From: Rhizoclosmatium globosum
Taxonomy: Eukaryota; Chytridiomycota; Chytridiomycetes; Chytridiales; Chytriomycetaceae
DNA: 64,000 nucleotides
Assembly (NCBI GenBank): GCA_002104985.1
Contig: MCGO01000124.1
Location: 55,457-119,456, forward strand
Direction of reading: 5' to 3'
Shown here: piece after piece, positions 32,534 through 46,593 of the stretch
Layout of the letters: every line of letters starts with the position of its first letter
Position numbering within the stretch: the stretch's first letter is position 1
Notes under the pieces: model-generated
What the model was told of the DNA's origin: nothing
Database searches by the model: none
Seen by the model: only the letters and a program-made list of their open reading frames with translations
Made by a program: the position numbers and the translations under genes

Positions 32534-34524
32534 TCAAAACACATCTTGATCAACGTTCCTCAACAACTGGAAAAAGAAGCCAGCACTCTGGACTAAATCA
32601 TCCATCTTACACTTTTCATCCACAGTGTGTATGTTGTGCGAGTCGTGGTCTCGGAGAGCAGTGAACCGGAAAATGTGTTTACTCAACGAGTGGAAGTATC
32701 GCGTGTCTGAAGAGAACGAGAATCTTGTAAGAAAGTAAGGATGTAATAGAAACAACAATACCTGAATTTCCAGTTGGTAAACTTGGCGCCACAAAGAGCT
32801 TCTCGTCGCCACGAACCATTGCTTGACGAATTGTCCCGGCAACCAGTTGGAATGGTTTCCCAGTCGTTGGAGTAATCGGAGCAGGTTCCAATGAATCGTC
32901 CAACGTAACAATAGAAACGAGTCCGAGAGAAGGAGCCGCATCAGCTGCGGCATCAGCTGCAGTCTGAACCCGTCGTCCATCCACACCAACAAAGAAGACG
33001 TCCCCACTCGCAGTCCGTTGCTCCACCGTCAAATTGAACTTTTTAGCAACTGTCGAAACAATTCCAAGAACACGCTCCTCAGTGCTCTTGACACTCTCAT
33101 CAATATGAATACGGTAGTTCCCGATCGCAGTTGCAACTTCCGGAAGTGCGTTTACTTTCACACCACCAGACACGATATCAATCGCTTGTGAGGTTGTTAA
33201 TAGGGATTTGCGTTTAGGCGATTCAGCGAGAATGGAAATGAGTTTCTTGGAGGCTTTGTTAGAGGTGGCAGCCTTCTCGAGAGCTTTTTTGAGGGTTGGA
33301 TCCATGTCTGGACTGTATGAAGATAATGATTTAGTGGAGTATTTAATTAGAGAATGTTGGGACGGTTTACCCATGCTCAACGCCACACATTAATTCATTG
33401 AAGAAGGGGCTACGGTTCAGGTCTTTGGCAATAGTTGGTTTGTAAGGATGGTCTTCCAAGGCAGAAATAATCTTGGCAAGGAAACCGATGGCTGTGTGGT
33501 CAGGAGGGATAGAAGAATGGCCTCCAATAGTTCGGACAGAATACTCAATATCCATGTACCCACGCTCTCCAGTAGAAAGAAGAGCAAACGATGCACCATA
33601 TTGATTTTCGACAGAACTACCCTCGTCGAGAATAAATTCGATTTGCTGGTTGCCATACCCTTTCGCTTCCAAGTGCTTTGTGATTTCGCCCGCACCTTGT
33701 CTTCCTGAAATTTCTTCGTCAAAGCCAAAAGCAATCAAGATGGTTCTAGTTGGAGCGTGGTTGTGGAGCAATAGCGTCTCGACAGCGTCCATAATAGAAA
33801 CGATTTGAGCTTTACAGTCAGCAGAGCCACGACCCCAAATATATCCGTTCTCGATTCTGCCTTCGAAAGGAGGGAATGTCCATTTGTCCAGAGACGATGT
33901 GTCGACTGGAACTGTGTCCTGATGGGCAGTCACCATAACTGGTTTCAGGGAGCTGTCTGAGCCAGTCCAGGTATACACAAGACCATAATAATTCACAATT
34001 TCAAGCTTGAGATGTTTATGGCTGCAAAAACACGTTAAGAATACATTGAGCTGCGAATGGAACACTCACACCAGCGGATATGTGACACGCAGGTAGTCTC
34101 TGATTTGCACGAGACCAGCTCTTCGCGGATCGTCCGTGTCCGGATCGGAGGGAGGCGTCTTCATATCGTCGAAGGACTCTGAGCGGATGCGCACGAGTCC
34201 TGCGAGTCGAGTTGCCACTTGATTTGAATACGAGGCATTCGCGAGACTGAACTGAGTCGCGAAGACGGAATCGAGCACGGGCGACGGTGGCGGCGCACGT
34301 GGGTCTGTCTGGGCGCACGACGCGGCCTTGGCGACGACGTTGGTGGCAGAGTTTGAGTTTGAGTTGGTATCAATGTTAAAGAAGCGACTCGGATGCGGAA
34401 CGGAACACACAAGGCAAACAACTAAGACAAGAAGAAGAAGTGCCACGCGGGTTGGGGCAATGCGCACGGATGAACGGGTCACTGGTCCCCGGATCACTTG
34501 TGCCTCTAACTCCGCTTTTTGCAT
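32534..34524 (-). CDS. CPS1: Carboxypeptidase S-like M20 metallopeptidase (Gly-Xaa carboxypeptidase)
   Basis: Vacuolar zinc peptidase that releases C-terminal residues from Gly-containing peptides; related to PM20D1. ATG at 34524 (the upstream Met-like codon is TTG). A signal anchor VALLLLVLVVCLVCSV lies near residues 25-45, typical of the type II vacuolar form. Metal and catalytic residues sit in VMVTAHQDTVPVD, IWGRGSADCKAQ, FGFDEEISGRQGAGE, FILDEGSS and the final HNIHTVDEKC. The dimerisation domain runs about 33060-33560 (VRTIGGHSSIPPDH...). Introns near 34020-34066, 33310-33380 and 32700-32770. The length of about 580 aa fits the family. Confidence 0.92.
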
Positions 34525-34660
34525 TTGATTTGGTGTCAGTTTCAATCAACAAAGAACTCCAACGGTAACCCTTGTCATCAGAAGCGATATCTTCATCAAT
34601 ATTGATGGATATAATGGATATCCTACGAGAATAAAAAAGGAATCGTCGTTTATTTGATAA

Positions 34661-35427
34661 TTATCCCAACACCATCGTATCCACGGCCCCATGAAACCTT
34701 CTGCTCGTAATTTTTGGAGCTCCTTCGATATCGTAAAACGGGTTGTTGACAAGGATAATGTACTGGTTGTGAATACGACGGAATAGCTGCATGATGTAAA
34801 GAATTAAAACATTGCCGATCCTCGAAGTACTAAACCCACATTCTTCATCTCAATGTCTTTGATGGAGGAATCTGTCATACTAATCACGATAATGAACTTG
34901 ATTTTCGTGTTGGTTATGAATCCATATCTAAAGTATTGAATCAGGGCAAACTCTCTCTGAATTCAGCGAGCCTCTTACACTGCAAGGTCTTCCAGACAAT
35001 ATAACAGTCCCAAGTACAGGTCCATGTTCTTTGATCCTGGTGCAACTAAAGGCAATCGATCGAGAGTTAGCCCAACACTACATCCGCACGCGCCCTTGTT
35101 ACGAGGCGCATTTCAGCAATAAGATTCGCACCTCTTTCTTCAATAATGTCGCAGGCTGTGTGGCTGTCAACGAGACCAATATTGCCCAATTAGTCTAAAG
35201 CAACAGCCTAAGGCCGACAAAAAACAACACAACTCACCAGCAGTAGTGAAATTTAAGCTCCTGATGGCGAGTGCTGAAGGGTCGGATGAAAAGGGGATTG
35301 TTCTGCGAACATAAGTCATTATTGATGTGGGCTGCATCCTGAGTCTTACATTCTTCCCAATAACAGCAATGCACATGACGTTGAAAGAAGTCGGCGGCTT
35401 TGCTCCAGCGTCGAAAGTGGAATCCAT
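34661..35427 (-). CDS. TRAPP complex subunit TRAPPC2L (sedlin-like)
   Basis: Small longin-type subunit of the TRAPP vesicle-tethering complex at the Golgi. The short exons read MCIAVIGKN, NPLFIRPFSTRHQELKFHY, then GLVDSHTACDIIEER, SKNMDLYLGLLYCLEDLAV, YGFITNTKIKFIIVI...DSSIKDIEMKN and LFRRIHNQYIILVNNPFYD, in the order of TRAPPC2L. The first ATG at 35427 adds 17 residues before MCIAV; family members usually start at the MCIAV position, so translation may begin there. Six or so introns in under 800 bp. Divergent from DIM1, with 72 bp between start codons. Confidence 0.87.
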
Positions 35428-35499
35428 CTTACTTATTAAGTTACTTGTTTGTTCGTTCTTTTTTTTCTTTGTTCTCAACTCTCAACTCTCTCAACTCAA

Positions 35500-36826
<1,327 letters not shown>

Positions 36827-36930
36827 ACTTATTCAATAAATTGTGATTTGGGGGATTATCGCTGTTTTGTGTGGCGCGTTGCTTTTCGGAAACGGAATAG
36901 GCTTTCCGATCCGTTCAAAAAGTTCAATCA

Positions 36931-39410
36931 ATGAGATCAGTGCTCCTTCTCATCATTGCACCGCTGTTTGTACTCTGCCACACCCTCAGAAACGTCACAA
37001 CGACATCGCGGTCAGTTGTCATCGATGGACAGCCAGCGCTTCTCCTCGTTGCGACAATGCACTATCCTCGCAGCGACCCCAGCATTTGGCCGTCACTTCT
37101 CCGCAGAATCAAAGCCGCAGGAAACAGCGCCGTCGACACGTACGTCTTTTGGAACTTGCACGAGCCACGCGAAGGAAACTACGATTTCGAAACTGGTGTT
37201 GCGGATCTTCCCCGCTTTCTGGGCCTTGCGAAAGAAGCAGGCTTGCACGTGGTTCTCCGCATTGGTCCTTATGTATGTGCTGAATGGACTATGGGCGGGT
37301 TCCCCATCTGGCTTAAACAAAAGGAAGGTGTGATGTTTCGGACTTGGAACAATGTCTTTATGGACGCGATGTCTGGTTTTACTGTCAAAACGATGGATGT
37401 GATTCGTCCTTATTTACACTCGTGAGTATCACTGCTTGAATTTGAAATGTAAATTGAACAGTTGACGTTAGGAACGGAGGTCCCATCATTTTACTTCAAA
37501 TCGAAAACGAATTTGGAAATGTGGCTCGCCAAATCGGACCTGACGGCCAAAAATACGTCCGCTGGGTCGCAGATTTTGCAAACTCCCTTGACACTGATGG
37601 AACCCCTTGGTTTATGTGCGATGGTGGAAACTCCCAGTTCGTTGATGGAATCATCAACACCAAGAACGGGTTTTATGCCGATAATTGGATTTCAAAGCAT
37701 ACTGAGTTGTTTCCAGATCAGCCTGCAATGTACACCGAGTTGTGGACTGGATGGTTTCAACATTGGGGTCAGCCAAAGTTCACAAGATTTGCTGAGGATA
37801 CTGCCTTCTCCGCAGCCCGCTTCATTGCAAAAGGAGGAACTTATCTTGGTTACTACATGTAAGCAAATATTTTAAAGAGTTTTATATTCGTTCTAACTAA
37901 AGTGGGAAGGTGGCATCGAGGAACCAATTTTGGACGATGGGGTAGCGACTTCAAAACCACTTCGTACGATTACGACGCGATGTTGAATGAATATGGATTC
38001 CCAAACAACCCAAAACATAACCACATTGTCGACTTGAATCACGTTCTCCTTAAATTCAAGCACCTAATTCTCGACAATACCCCAAAGCACATTCCTCTTG
38101 GGTCTCCATCGGTCGAAGCCCATATTTACGGAAACTCAGCCTCAGAATCTCTGGTTTTTATCTCAAACAACAGCACTTCAAATGATATTGAGGTTTCCAT
38201 TGACTTCCTTGGAGGATCTCGTCGTACGATGGTTCTACCTCATTGGTCTGTTTTGATTTATCACTCTACAAGCAATTCGTATGAACTAGTGTTCAACACT
38301 GTTTCGCCAAGGCCATCGGCTCATTCTATGAAACCCCTTCAAATTGAGCATAGTTCAAGTAAACTCAAGCAAGAATCTGTCGCGTTAATGCGTATGAGAC
38401 CTGAAACATCTGATTTAAAAGTCCATGCTCACGTTAGTGCTATTTCGTATATCGAGGAGCCTATTGGTATTTGGAATTATTCACTTGCCACACTCAATGC
38501 ACATCCAATTGAGCATATTAAGGCGACTCAATACACAAGTGATTACTTGTGGTACGTTTGTGACGAATTTACGCTCTCGCGCAAGGACACGAAGATTCTC
38601 GTCGAAATCGAGGGGCTGGAAGACATTGGTTACGTTTACTTTGATGGAATTCGTTTGAACCAACAACCAATTGTGCGACGTGAATCCGATAAAGACAAGT
38701 CTGTCACAATTGAGTTCGATGGGGTTGATTATAGCATAAGAGAACACAAGCTGTCTGTCCTTGTCGCTGTTGTTGGATTGACTGAATTGGGAGTCTACAT
38801 TGAACGCATCCATAAGGGATTGAGAGGAGCAGTTAAGATCAACGGAATAGATATAAGCAACGGAGAGTGGTACCATCAGACAGGATTACTTGGAGAGAAT
38901 CAAATGTATCATCTTGGAAGCAAATCCCTCACGCCTACTTTGTGGAAATCATTTGAGACTGCTCAAGTCAAGAATGCTTCACTCACTTGGTTTCGCGTCT
39001 TGTTCCCCAAACGCGACTTACTTGTTATGCAAAAGAAAGCCATCCAAACTTACATCCACTCCGCGACGCACTCGAGATCGTTTGGCACCGGCATCGAACC
39101 AATTAGTGCGTTTGCACTCAATTTAGGAACAATGAGTAGAGGCATTGCGTTCGTGAATGAAAACGGCGTTCAGCGATTTTGGAATTTGAAAGCTGTTTGC
39201 GAAAATGTTTCATGCCATTATCCCGACGGAATTTCAGATCCAATTGAAGGAGAGAGGTGTGCAGTTGGATGTGGTTACGCCTCGCAGTCCTGGTACAACG
39301 TTCCAACCGCTTGGATTGAAGATTCTGGTTGGGATGATGTGGAGGTTGTTGTCTTTGACGAAGCTGGAGGAGATCCATCCGGAATTTCTATTGCTGCTAT
39401 TGTAGGATAA
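36931..39410 (+). CDS. Secreted beta-galactosidase, glycoside hydrolase family 35
   Basis: Cleaves terminal beta-galactosides, probably outside the cell. A signal peptide (MRSVLLLIIAPLFVLC) precedes the GH35 barrel: MHYPRSDPSIWPSLLRRIKA, VFWNLHEPREG, RIGPYVCAEW, GGFPIWL, IENEFG (acid/base Glu) and MYTELWTGWF (nucleophile Glu), then WHRGTNFGRWGSD and TSYDYDAMLNEYG, plant/fungal-type signatures. Beta-sandwich domains fill the C-terminal half. Introns near 37422-37472 and 37859-37909; the second uses the acceptor GGGAAG followed by GTGG to keep YMWHRGTNFG in frame. About 790 aa. The enzyme fits use of plant or algal galactans, which is an inference. Confidence 0.92.
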
Positions 39411-39468
39411 TGTTTGTTTATTGATGATGACCTGTTACTTGTTCGCGTTGAGAACGATTTATTATGGA

Positions 39469-42400
39469 ATGTTCATAAAACCACTTGATTTGGCGCAACT
39501 TCCGACTGCCCAGTGGACCGACAAGGCAGGGAACCATCACTTTGCTCTTCAGCAGAAGAAAACTGGAACTTCTGCTACATCTGGAACCTCTAATCCCCTT
39601 GGGTTCTTTTTCGGAGCAACATCACCCAATCCAACATCATCATCAACTCCAAGTACTTCACCATCCTCGGCACCGTCAACTATCAAAGCCGTCAGCGCCT
39701 ATGACTATCGAATTATTTTACGGTGCTCTCAGGCATCTGCCGGCTCAACCTCCAAAAAGGTACAAGAGTTTGTTGTGGCAGTTGACGATTCGTTTGAACG
39801 CATCCATAATGATTGGAACTGGGTCGAAAGCAATCTATTTATGAAGGTCAGTTTAGTGATCCGTCGTGTCGATCCCGTTTCTGACACAGTGTTTGACAGC
39901 TTCTCGAGTGGGAGGCGGCTTCATCAAAAGGCGTTTTCAACAAGGATGGGTCGCATCAAATAGTCGACTTGGATAAAATACTGCTAAAGCAGTTTGAAGA
40001 AATCACTGATGAGTTTATGGGTGTGCTCATATTAGATTGGGTTGCATATGACCTAACTCAATTTTACCATCCAAGATCCTCGTTCAACTGGAGTACAATC
40101 GAAAATGACGGAATTGCAATCAGAAGTTTCGGCTTTGTTCCCGCTCTTGAGCGACGAGACAATATTAAATTGTGAGTCGACTAACATACATTCGAAACAT
40201 CTGACTTGTTTTGTACAGCCTATGCCTGTACATTTTGGCCATCAGAAACCGTCTCCGTCAGGGGCACTCTATGTATCACCCGTAATTTCCTCTCTTTCCA
40301 TACAGGTCCAAATTCAACCGACGATGCTGTGTGCATAGAGTTTAAGGAAGTCTCCGCCGTTGATCTTACCGGCGCAAAGGGAGTATTATCGCCAGATGGC
40401 GTGACTATCACTGTTGGCGACAAGGGTGAAAAGAGCTTCTACTTTTCATTATACTTCTCACGAAAGGAAATCTATCGATTGATATCTGCGCTGTGTGATT
40501 CAGCCATGAACCGACTCGTCAAAGGAGCCGAGACGTCGTTGATTGCTACGTCAGATATGTTTGCAAAAGGGAACGCTAACGGGGATTTGGCCAGTGGTGG
40601 AGGCGGGGGTGGAACAGGAAACAATGGATCAATCAACGCGTATTCTCGAGCGGCAAAAGACATTGAAGATGTCAGTGAACGAGAAGAGCTTGATGAAGAA
40701 GATTTCTCAACGATGAAAGCTTCCGTTGGGGAATTGGCATCACCACTGTTGGGAACTATATCTGAGGCTGACAAGGAGGATACTCCCCTGTCACCGGCAA
40801 TACCCCCCTCTCCAACACTATACAAGCCAGCAACAAATACAATGATGTCATTGTTGCATTACTCGCACACAAGTCCCGCAGCTTGTCTTACAACTGATTC
40901 TTTGGAAGCCCAACTTAAAAACATTGAATTTCGTACACTATTTACGCTTCCACTGTCTGAAACAATTTCCCTCGCCGAACTTCAGTCCACTTTCTTTCAT
41001 AAGTCGTCAAACCAGGCTTATTCTGGAGTCATCTACCTTTCGCAATCATTTCTGACGTTTGTTGGAACTTCGTCCAAAGTTGCCACATCATCACCGCAGC
41101 AGCAGCAAGGTCAGCAACAGCTGTTACCTTCTCTTGTGTTTCCAATTACGGATCTACCTCCAACAATCACATTCACTATTCCCTTTCAATCAATCGGAGC
41201 AGTCCATAAACAAAACTCAGCCCCTCCATCCGCTGGAAATATTGCACCAAACTCAAACAGTTGGGTTTCCATCTACTTAAAAAATGGTCGTGAATGTTGG
41301 GTTTCCATTGCAGGCTTTGGAAGACGGGATGGATTCGTGGAGCTTTTGAATCGAGGAGTGAAATCGTCTGGACATGGGGAGTTGCTTCTTGGAGAAGGCA
41401 TGATTGGAAGTACGAACAGTGGGACGGGTGGTCTCACTCACTCAAGCAATCGACGGGAATCAATCATTGGAACACACGAAATTGGACGTATCAATCATCA
41501 CGCTCAAATCTCAAACGGTGGCGGTGGAGATGCACAGTGGATTTCAAAGGATGGCTTTCCTCTTATTGGTCTCAAGTTTTTGTTTGAGAGAGAATGGAAA
41601 GAAGGAGGCTACATTTTCCCGGACGGTGATCCTGAAGTGGATGCTCGAATGAAACAAGAAGAAGCTGGAAGAGTTGTTTGGATGGAATATTTCAATGCGA
41701 ATGGACGGGATGCTTGTATGTTCAAAGACTATAAAGTACTGCGGGAGATGTTGATCCGAACGAGTGGCATCCCACATCGGTTAAGAGGTGGATTTTGGTA
41801 AATATCTGTTCAAATGCCTTTCACTTTTGACTGATTATACGAGTAGGCTGCTTTGCTCTGGATCGTGGCACGTTCGACCAGAGCCTCAATATTATGTGAA
41901 TCTAGTCAAAAACCATATCGGTATTCCGTCTCCATTTATGGAAGAGATTGAAAAAGATGTCCGCAGATCTTTACCCGAACATCCAGCCTATCAATCGAAA
42001 ATCGGAATTGATGCTCTGCGACGTGTGCTAACCTCGTATTCGTGGAGAAATCTTACGATCGGATACGCACAAGCGCTGAACATTATCTCAGCTGTTTTAT
42101 TGCTATATATGAAAGAAGAAGACGCGTTCTGGGTTCTATGTGAGTTCACTAAGGAAAGAAAATTGAAAATAACTTGGGAACAGGTGGAATTGTGGAGCGC
42201 ATTCTACCAGACCATTATACGAAGACCTTGGTTGGATCCGTGATTGACCAATCAGTATTCACCGCACTCGTCAAAACACATCTTCCTAATCTTGCGGCAC
42301 ACATGGACAAATTATACATGGATTTGAGCACAATTTCAGTCCCCTGGTTTGTCTGCCTCTTTCTGAACAATGTATCACTCTCTGTTGCCATCAAAATATT

Positions 42401-44106
42401 GGACGGATTCTTCCTTGATGGGCCAAAGTTTCTTTTCTGGATCGCGTTAGCAATCCTGAAGATCAACGAAAAAGAGCTTCTGTCGCGCGGGCGAGATGAT
42501 GATATTTTCGTGCAAATCATCAAAGACTTTTTCGAACGGCTTGCAGTTCCTGATGACTCTTTAGACGAGGGCAAAGTGTATGATGGAAAGAAGGAGCTGA
42601 TTCCATCGGATACCACTGAATTGAAGGGTCGAACGCTTTTTACACTGCTTCTAAATGTCGCGTACTCATTTGTTAATGTTATAACAATTGAGCTGATTGA
42701 AGGGCTGAGATCCAAACACCGTCTCAAAGTAGTACATCAAATGGAAAACAGTTCTCGAAAAAGCCAGATTCGGTCTCTGGAAGAACAGGTTTCTATGTCC
42801 TTTGATGAAGTCGCTGTCGTTTACGACAGTCTTCGCGTTCTGGAATTCGCAAATGAAGAAATCGAGCTGGCATTGATGGCACCACTTGGTCCCGCAACAT
42901 CAGCAGTACATACACGTGTTCAGAATGAAAAACGAGAAGAAGAATCACTTCGCGCGTTGTTGATAAACGCAGGAGCCTGGGGTCTCGTTTCACGAAAACG
43001 AAGAGGGTCATCCCAAAACTTACCCGAAACAACAAGTATGCCAGCAAACCCCGCAGCCACTAAAAGCATCAAACTTCAAGACTTTCGCAAAGTATTCCAC
43101 AGAGTCAGTCCCTGGAAATCATCAAATTCCTCGGGCCTTGCCTCTACCCAAATACAAGCCCCATCAACACCATCCCTCAAATCTAACAAATCTGGATCTT
43201 CGCTACCTCCGCGTATGAATCTACCTCGCGGTTTATCGGCTGTCAAGACGTTGGCTGCATCTGGAAGTGGACTTCAGTCGACAATGTCACTGTCCTCCGT
43301 TTCGAATATACAGCCACTTGAAGATGTCCATATTACTCTGGTGGATCGGATTTATTTCTATTCCTCGTTCAACTACAGTTCATTCCACGCAAATCGCGCG
43401 GCACCGCAGGGAGGAATGGGTGCCGATTATATGAAAGCCAATGGTGCAAATCCAGCAGCTTCAAACAAACCACAGGAAACGTCCACCTATGTGGTTGATT
43501 TGGCATCCATCGTGCACACACTAGACATCATGCTCAAGCAACCCCTCAATATACGTCTACGGTTCCTTTTTGATTTACACGACTTAGATGGGGATGGGTT
43601 CCTTGACAAGAATGAACTTAAAGCTGTGATGGACTCGTTGCTTGAGATGTTTGAAAAGAGCGGGAAAGCTGCTGGAGTTGTGGAGGAGGAGGAAGTGTAT
43701 ATGAAGGCGGTTAGTTCGTTCTTGAACTCTGCGTTGAAGTTGGGTGCAAATAAGGGTGTGGGGCAGATGGATCTGGTATGGCGGATTCAAGAAAGACTAG
43801 AGAGTTGAGTAAGTTGGCAACTGCAGTTGAGGATGATGAAGATATTGCGGGAGGGAAACAAGGTGGTGTTGATGGTGCACATCCCCCCTGGTGAAGAGTG
43901 CATCGTTTGTTGTTGAATCGCGACATCCACCTCCAGTTGTGAGACAGCATTCCGCTCAACTCTTGGGAGATAATTCTCGCCAACAGCAGTCTAACAGTCA
44001 GTCCTCTGACTTCAGACTGAGTTTCAACGAGTTCTTGTTGGCCGTGTTGAGTCAATCAGTCTTTGTTCAATTCTTTGAAAAGATTAGCAAGCTAAGCCTA
44101 GTATGA
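39469..44106 (+). CDS. Rab GTPase-activating protein with two GRAM domains, TBC and EF-hand (TBC1D8/9-like)
   Basis: ATG at 39469 (MFIKPLDLAQLPTAQW) begins 58 bp after the beta-galactosidase gene. GRAM 1 near 40220-40500 (ETVSVRGTLCITRNFLSF); GRAM 2 near 40930-41340; TBC domain near 41750-42480 with SGIPHRLRGGFW, YSWRNLTIGYAQALN, IVERILPDHYTKTL and WFVCLFLN. The usual TBC arginine (IxxDxxR) and glutamine (YxQ) positions read EIEKDVRRSLPEH and IGYAQAL, so both fingers are kept. EF-hand DLDGDGFLDKNE near 43580. The last exon reads FRLSFNEFLLAVL and ends at 44106; two short introns (about 43777-43828 and 43862-43895) link it in phase. Acts in vesicle traffic; target Rab unknown. Confidence 0.87.
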
Positions 44107-44225
44107 AGACGTATCTACTAGAATCCCTTAAACTTTATAAAATAAATCGAGTTCATTTTCTGATAATCTCCTGCAAATCGCGCAGTTTGTAAATCTGAAG
44201 GTGGACCTCTCCCACCGTCCACAAC

Positions 44226-46471
44226 ATGGCTAAAGCGAAGAAAGGCGGGGTAAAGGAAAAAGAAGGGAGGTAAAAAGAAGGGAAAGAAGAAGCTCAAGGT
44301 CAAAATCATCAGCTATTGGGACCGGAAAGCTTGTCCTATCTTTACAGGACCATGGACTTTTCAAGGGAAAACTGGCGACGAAGCTCAACAAGCCTTTGAA
44401 TTACAAGCCGCTGCTATACGAGAAAAGGTGATGTGGAATTGTTTGAGACCGTTAAGGTTTTGGTGCTGACACTTTGAACCGAACTCAAGCTCAAATTCGA
44501 GAAAGAAAACACTTACGTATGTCTACGCGTTCGACAAATCGAAATTGACGCGCACGATTTCTATATAACGCTTCCAAAAGATTGTCCCCTCCAACGCCTC
44601 CAAATTGAAATCTGCAAACGACAGCATCTAGGTTCAGTATTACCCAGTGACATCGCCGTATATAAACCATCGAAAGCTCTTGAACAGAATCTCATGTTTG
44701 GAAGCTCGATGGCCATGTTACTTAATACCAAAAAGGAAAAACCAATTGAAAGACCGAAACCTAAATCTGTTCCACTTGCTGCTGAAAACGATATGGGTGG
44801 AATGGGAGGGATGGATGATGTGACTATGATGATGATGATGGCGGAATCTGATTCACCCAGAAAGCCTTCAGTCGCACCTGTCCCACCACCTCAGGAGGAC
44901 GAAGAAGAGGAGGAAGAAGATATCTCAGACGGATTCGAGTATTTTCAAGAAGCCAGTCTGCAATTGAAAGACTGTTTCCCACTTGTATCACCTTATCCAG
45001 GTGGAATCTACAGTTTCACATACAACCCAAACGGCCCAAGCCCTGTGATAGTCCACTCCTGAACCGGAACGACCTGTAATTCCAGATCCTCCAAAGCCCA
45101 AAAAAGTCAAAGAGGGAAAAAGGGCAAGAAGGAGGGAAAGATGACGAAAAGGATGACAAGAAGAAGAAGAAAAAGAAGAAGAAGGCAGCGCCGAAAAAGA
45201 AGGAAAAGCCCAAGCCACCTCCGATACCCGTTCCACAGTTTATTGACGTACCAACGCCCGTGAACGTGTTTTATGATATCATTCCGTACATCACCTTCTC
45301 TGATGTTCCACCTACCGGCCCTGTATTTTCAGAATCGAGAACAAGCGTTGCAGCAAGAGATTTGGAGAAGGACAAGAAGAGGGCTGGCGTTTCCTTTGTT
45401 GATCCAGTGACTATGGCTTCGAACATAGGAATCAAGAAGGGACTAGAAAAGAGGGCATCAACTCAAGCTACTGTGACAGTACCATCACCGTCTATTGAAA
45501 AGAAGGCTTCAATATCCGCTACACCAGCTCCTACTCCTGTTGTCGATAAACGAATGTCACTCCAACCCACACCCACACTCGAAAGGAGAACCACATCAGC
45601 CATGATATCCCAAGTTCTCCCATCGCTACCAGTACCTCCCTCCAAGATTCCAATCCCAGTTGTACCATCCACATTAACACGTCCACAAAGTGCATTAAGT
45701 TCACTTGATACTCGACACCCACTCCTCATGGCCCCAGAACCAAAACACGTATCCCTATACGGCCTCAAACAACTCACAGCGTTAAAACCGTATGTTCGCC
45801 CCCAGACAGCACCCACGCTTCGCAGAGGCGGGTTAGACAATGTTGTGGGTGGGACACATGCTTCTGTGCTTGCAAGTGCAGATTCACGTCTTGGTGTGAA
45901 TACTGTTGTAAAGCAGAAAACAGCGGTAGGTGGATGGAATGTGCAGAGTGCTGGACCACAAGTGAAAAAGAGGTGGGCGACAGATGGGAACCGGCTTGTG
46001 CAACCGCTTCCACCTCCTTCGACTTCAAGAGCAGCGTCGAGGCCTGCAACGGGAGCGAGCCTATCAGCTATTACTGCGAACAGTACAAGGTTTTCGTCGG
46101 CGACGACTGTTCGTGGAGATCCTGTGTCGATGGTATGGGATAAACGGTGGTTGTCATCATATGCGTCGCATTCAGGGGCTCATCATGAATATGGAAAGAT
46201 GATTCCTCACTGTGACCCATTGAGCGAATATTCAGATGATTCGTTCTGGGAGAGCGATGAAGACGTGACTGTTGTAGAGGAGGAGGAAGGATGGGAATGG
46301 AGAATGCGGGACTGGAAACCAAACACTCGGAGTGTAGAGTTGAGGGCGGAAGCAAAGAGGCGGATTGAAACTGTTACACCTGTTGTTGAGGACAAGAAGG
46401 ATAAGAAGGGCAAGAAAGGTAAAAAGGGAGGTAAGAAGGGGGCAAGAAAAAGAAGTGAATTGGCTCGTTAA
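44226..46471 (+). CDS. Unknown Lys/Glu-rich protein with several apparent indels
   Basis: No family recognised. A basic start (MAKAKKGG) leads into KVKIISYWDRKACPIFTGPW, FYITLPKDCPLQRLQIEI, an acidic block and GGIYSFTYNPNG; then a long Lys tract near 45160-45190, PVPQFIDVPTPVNVFYDIIPY, a Ser/Thr/Pro-rich linker, and YGLKQLTALKPYVRPQTAPT, ending in a KKG-rich tail. The frame shifts by one base near 44260, 45060, 45118 and 45140, each in or beside a purine or A run, while the protein reads sensibly across them. The charged ends resemble axonemal or cytoskeletal proteins, but there is no direct evidence for that. Confidence 0.6.
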
Positions 46472-46593
46472 AGTCAATATATTTCGTTGATATTCAAGAG
46501 GGCACCTTTTCCGATTTCTGCCGGTCCAAGAAGTGAGACGCACTGGAACATAAAAATCCATTTCCAAAGCACATCACTGAGACAGTCACCGCA

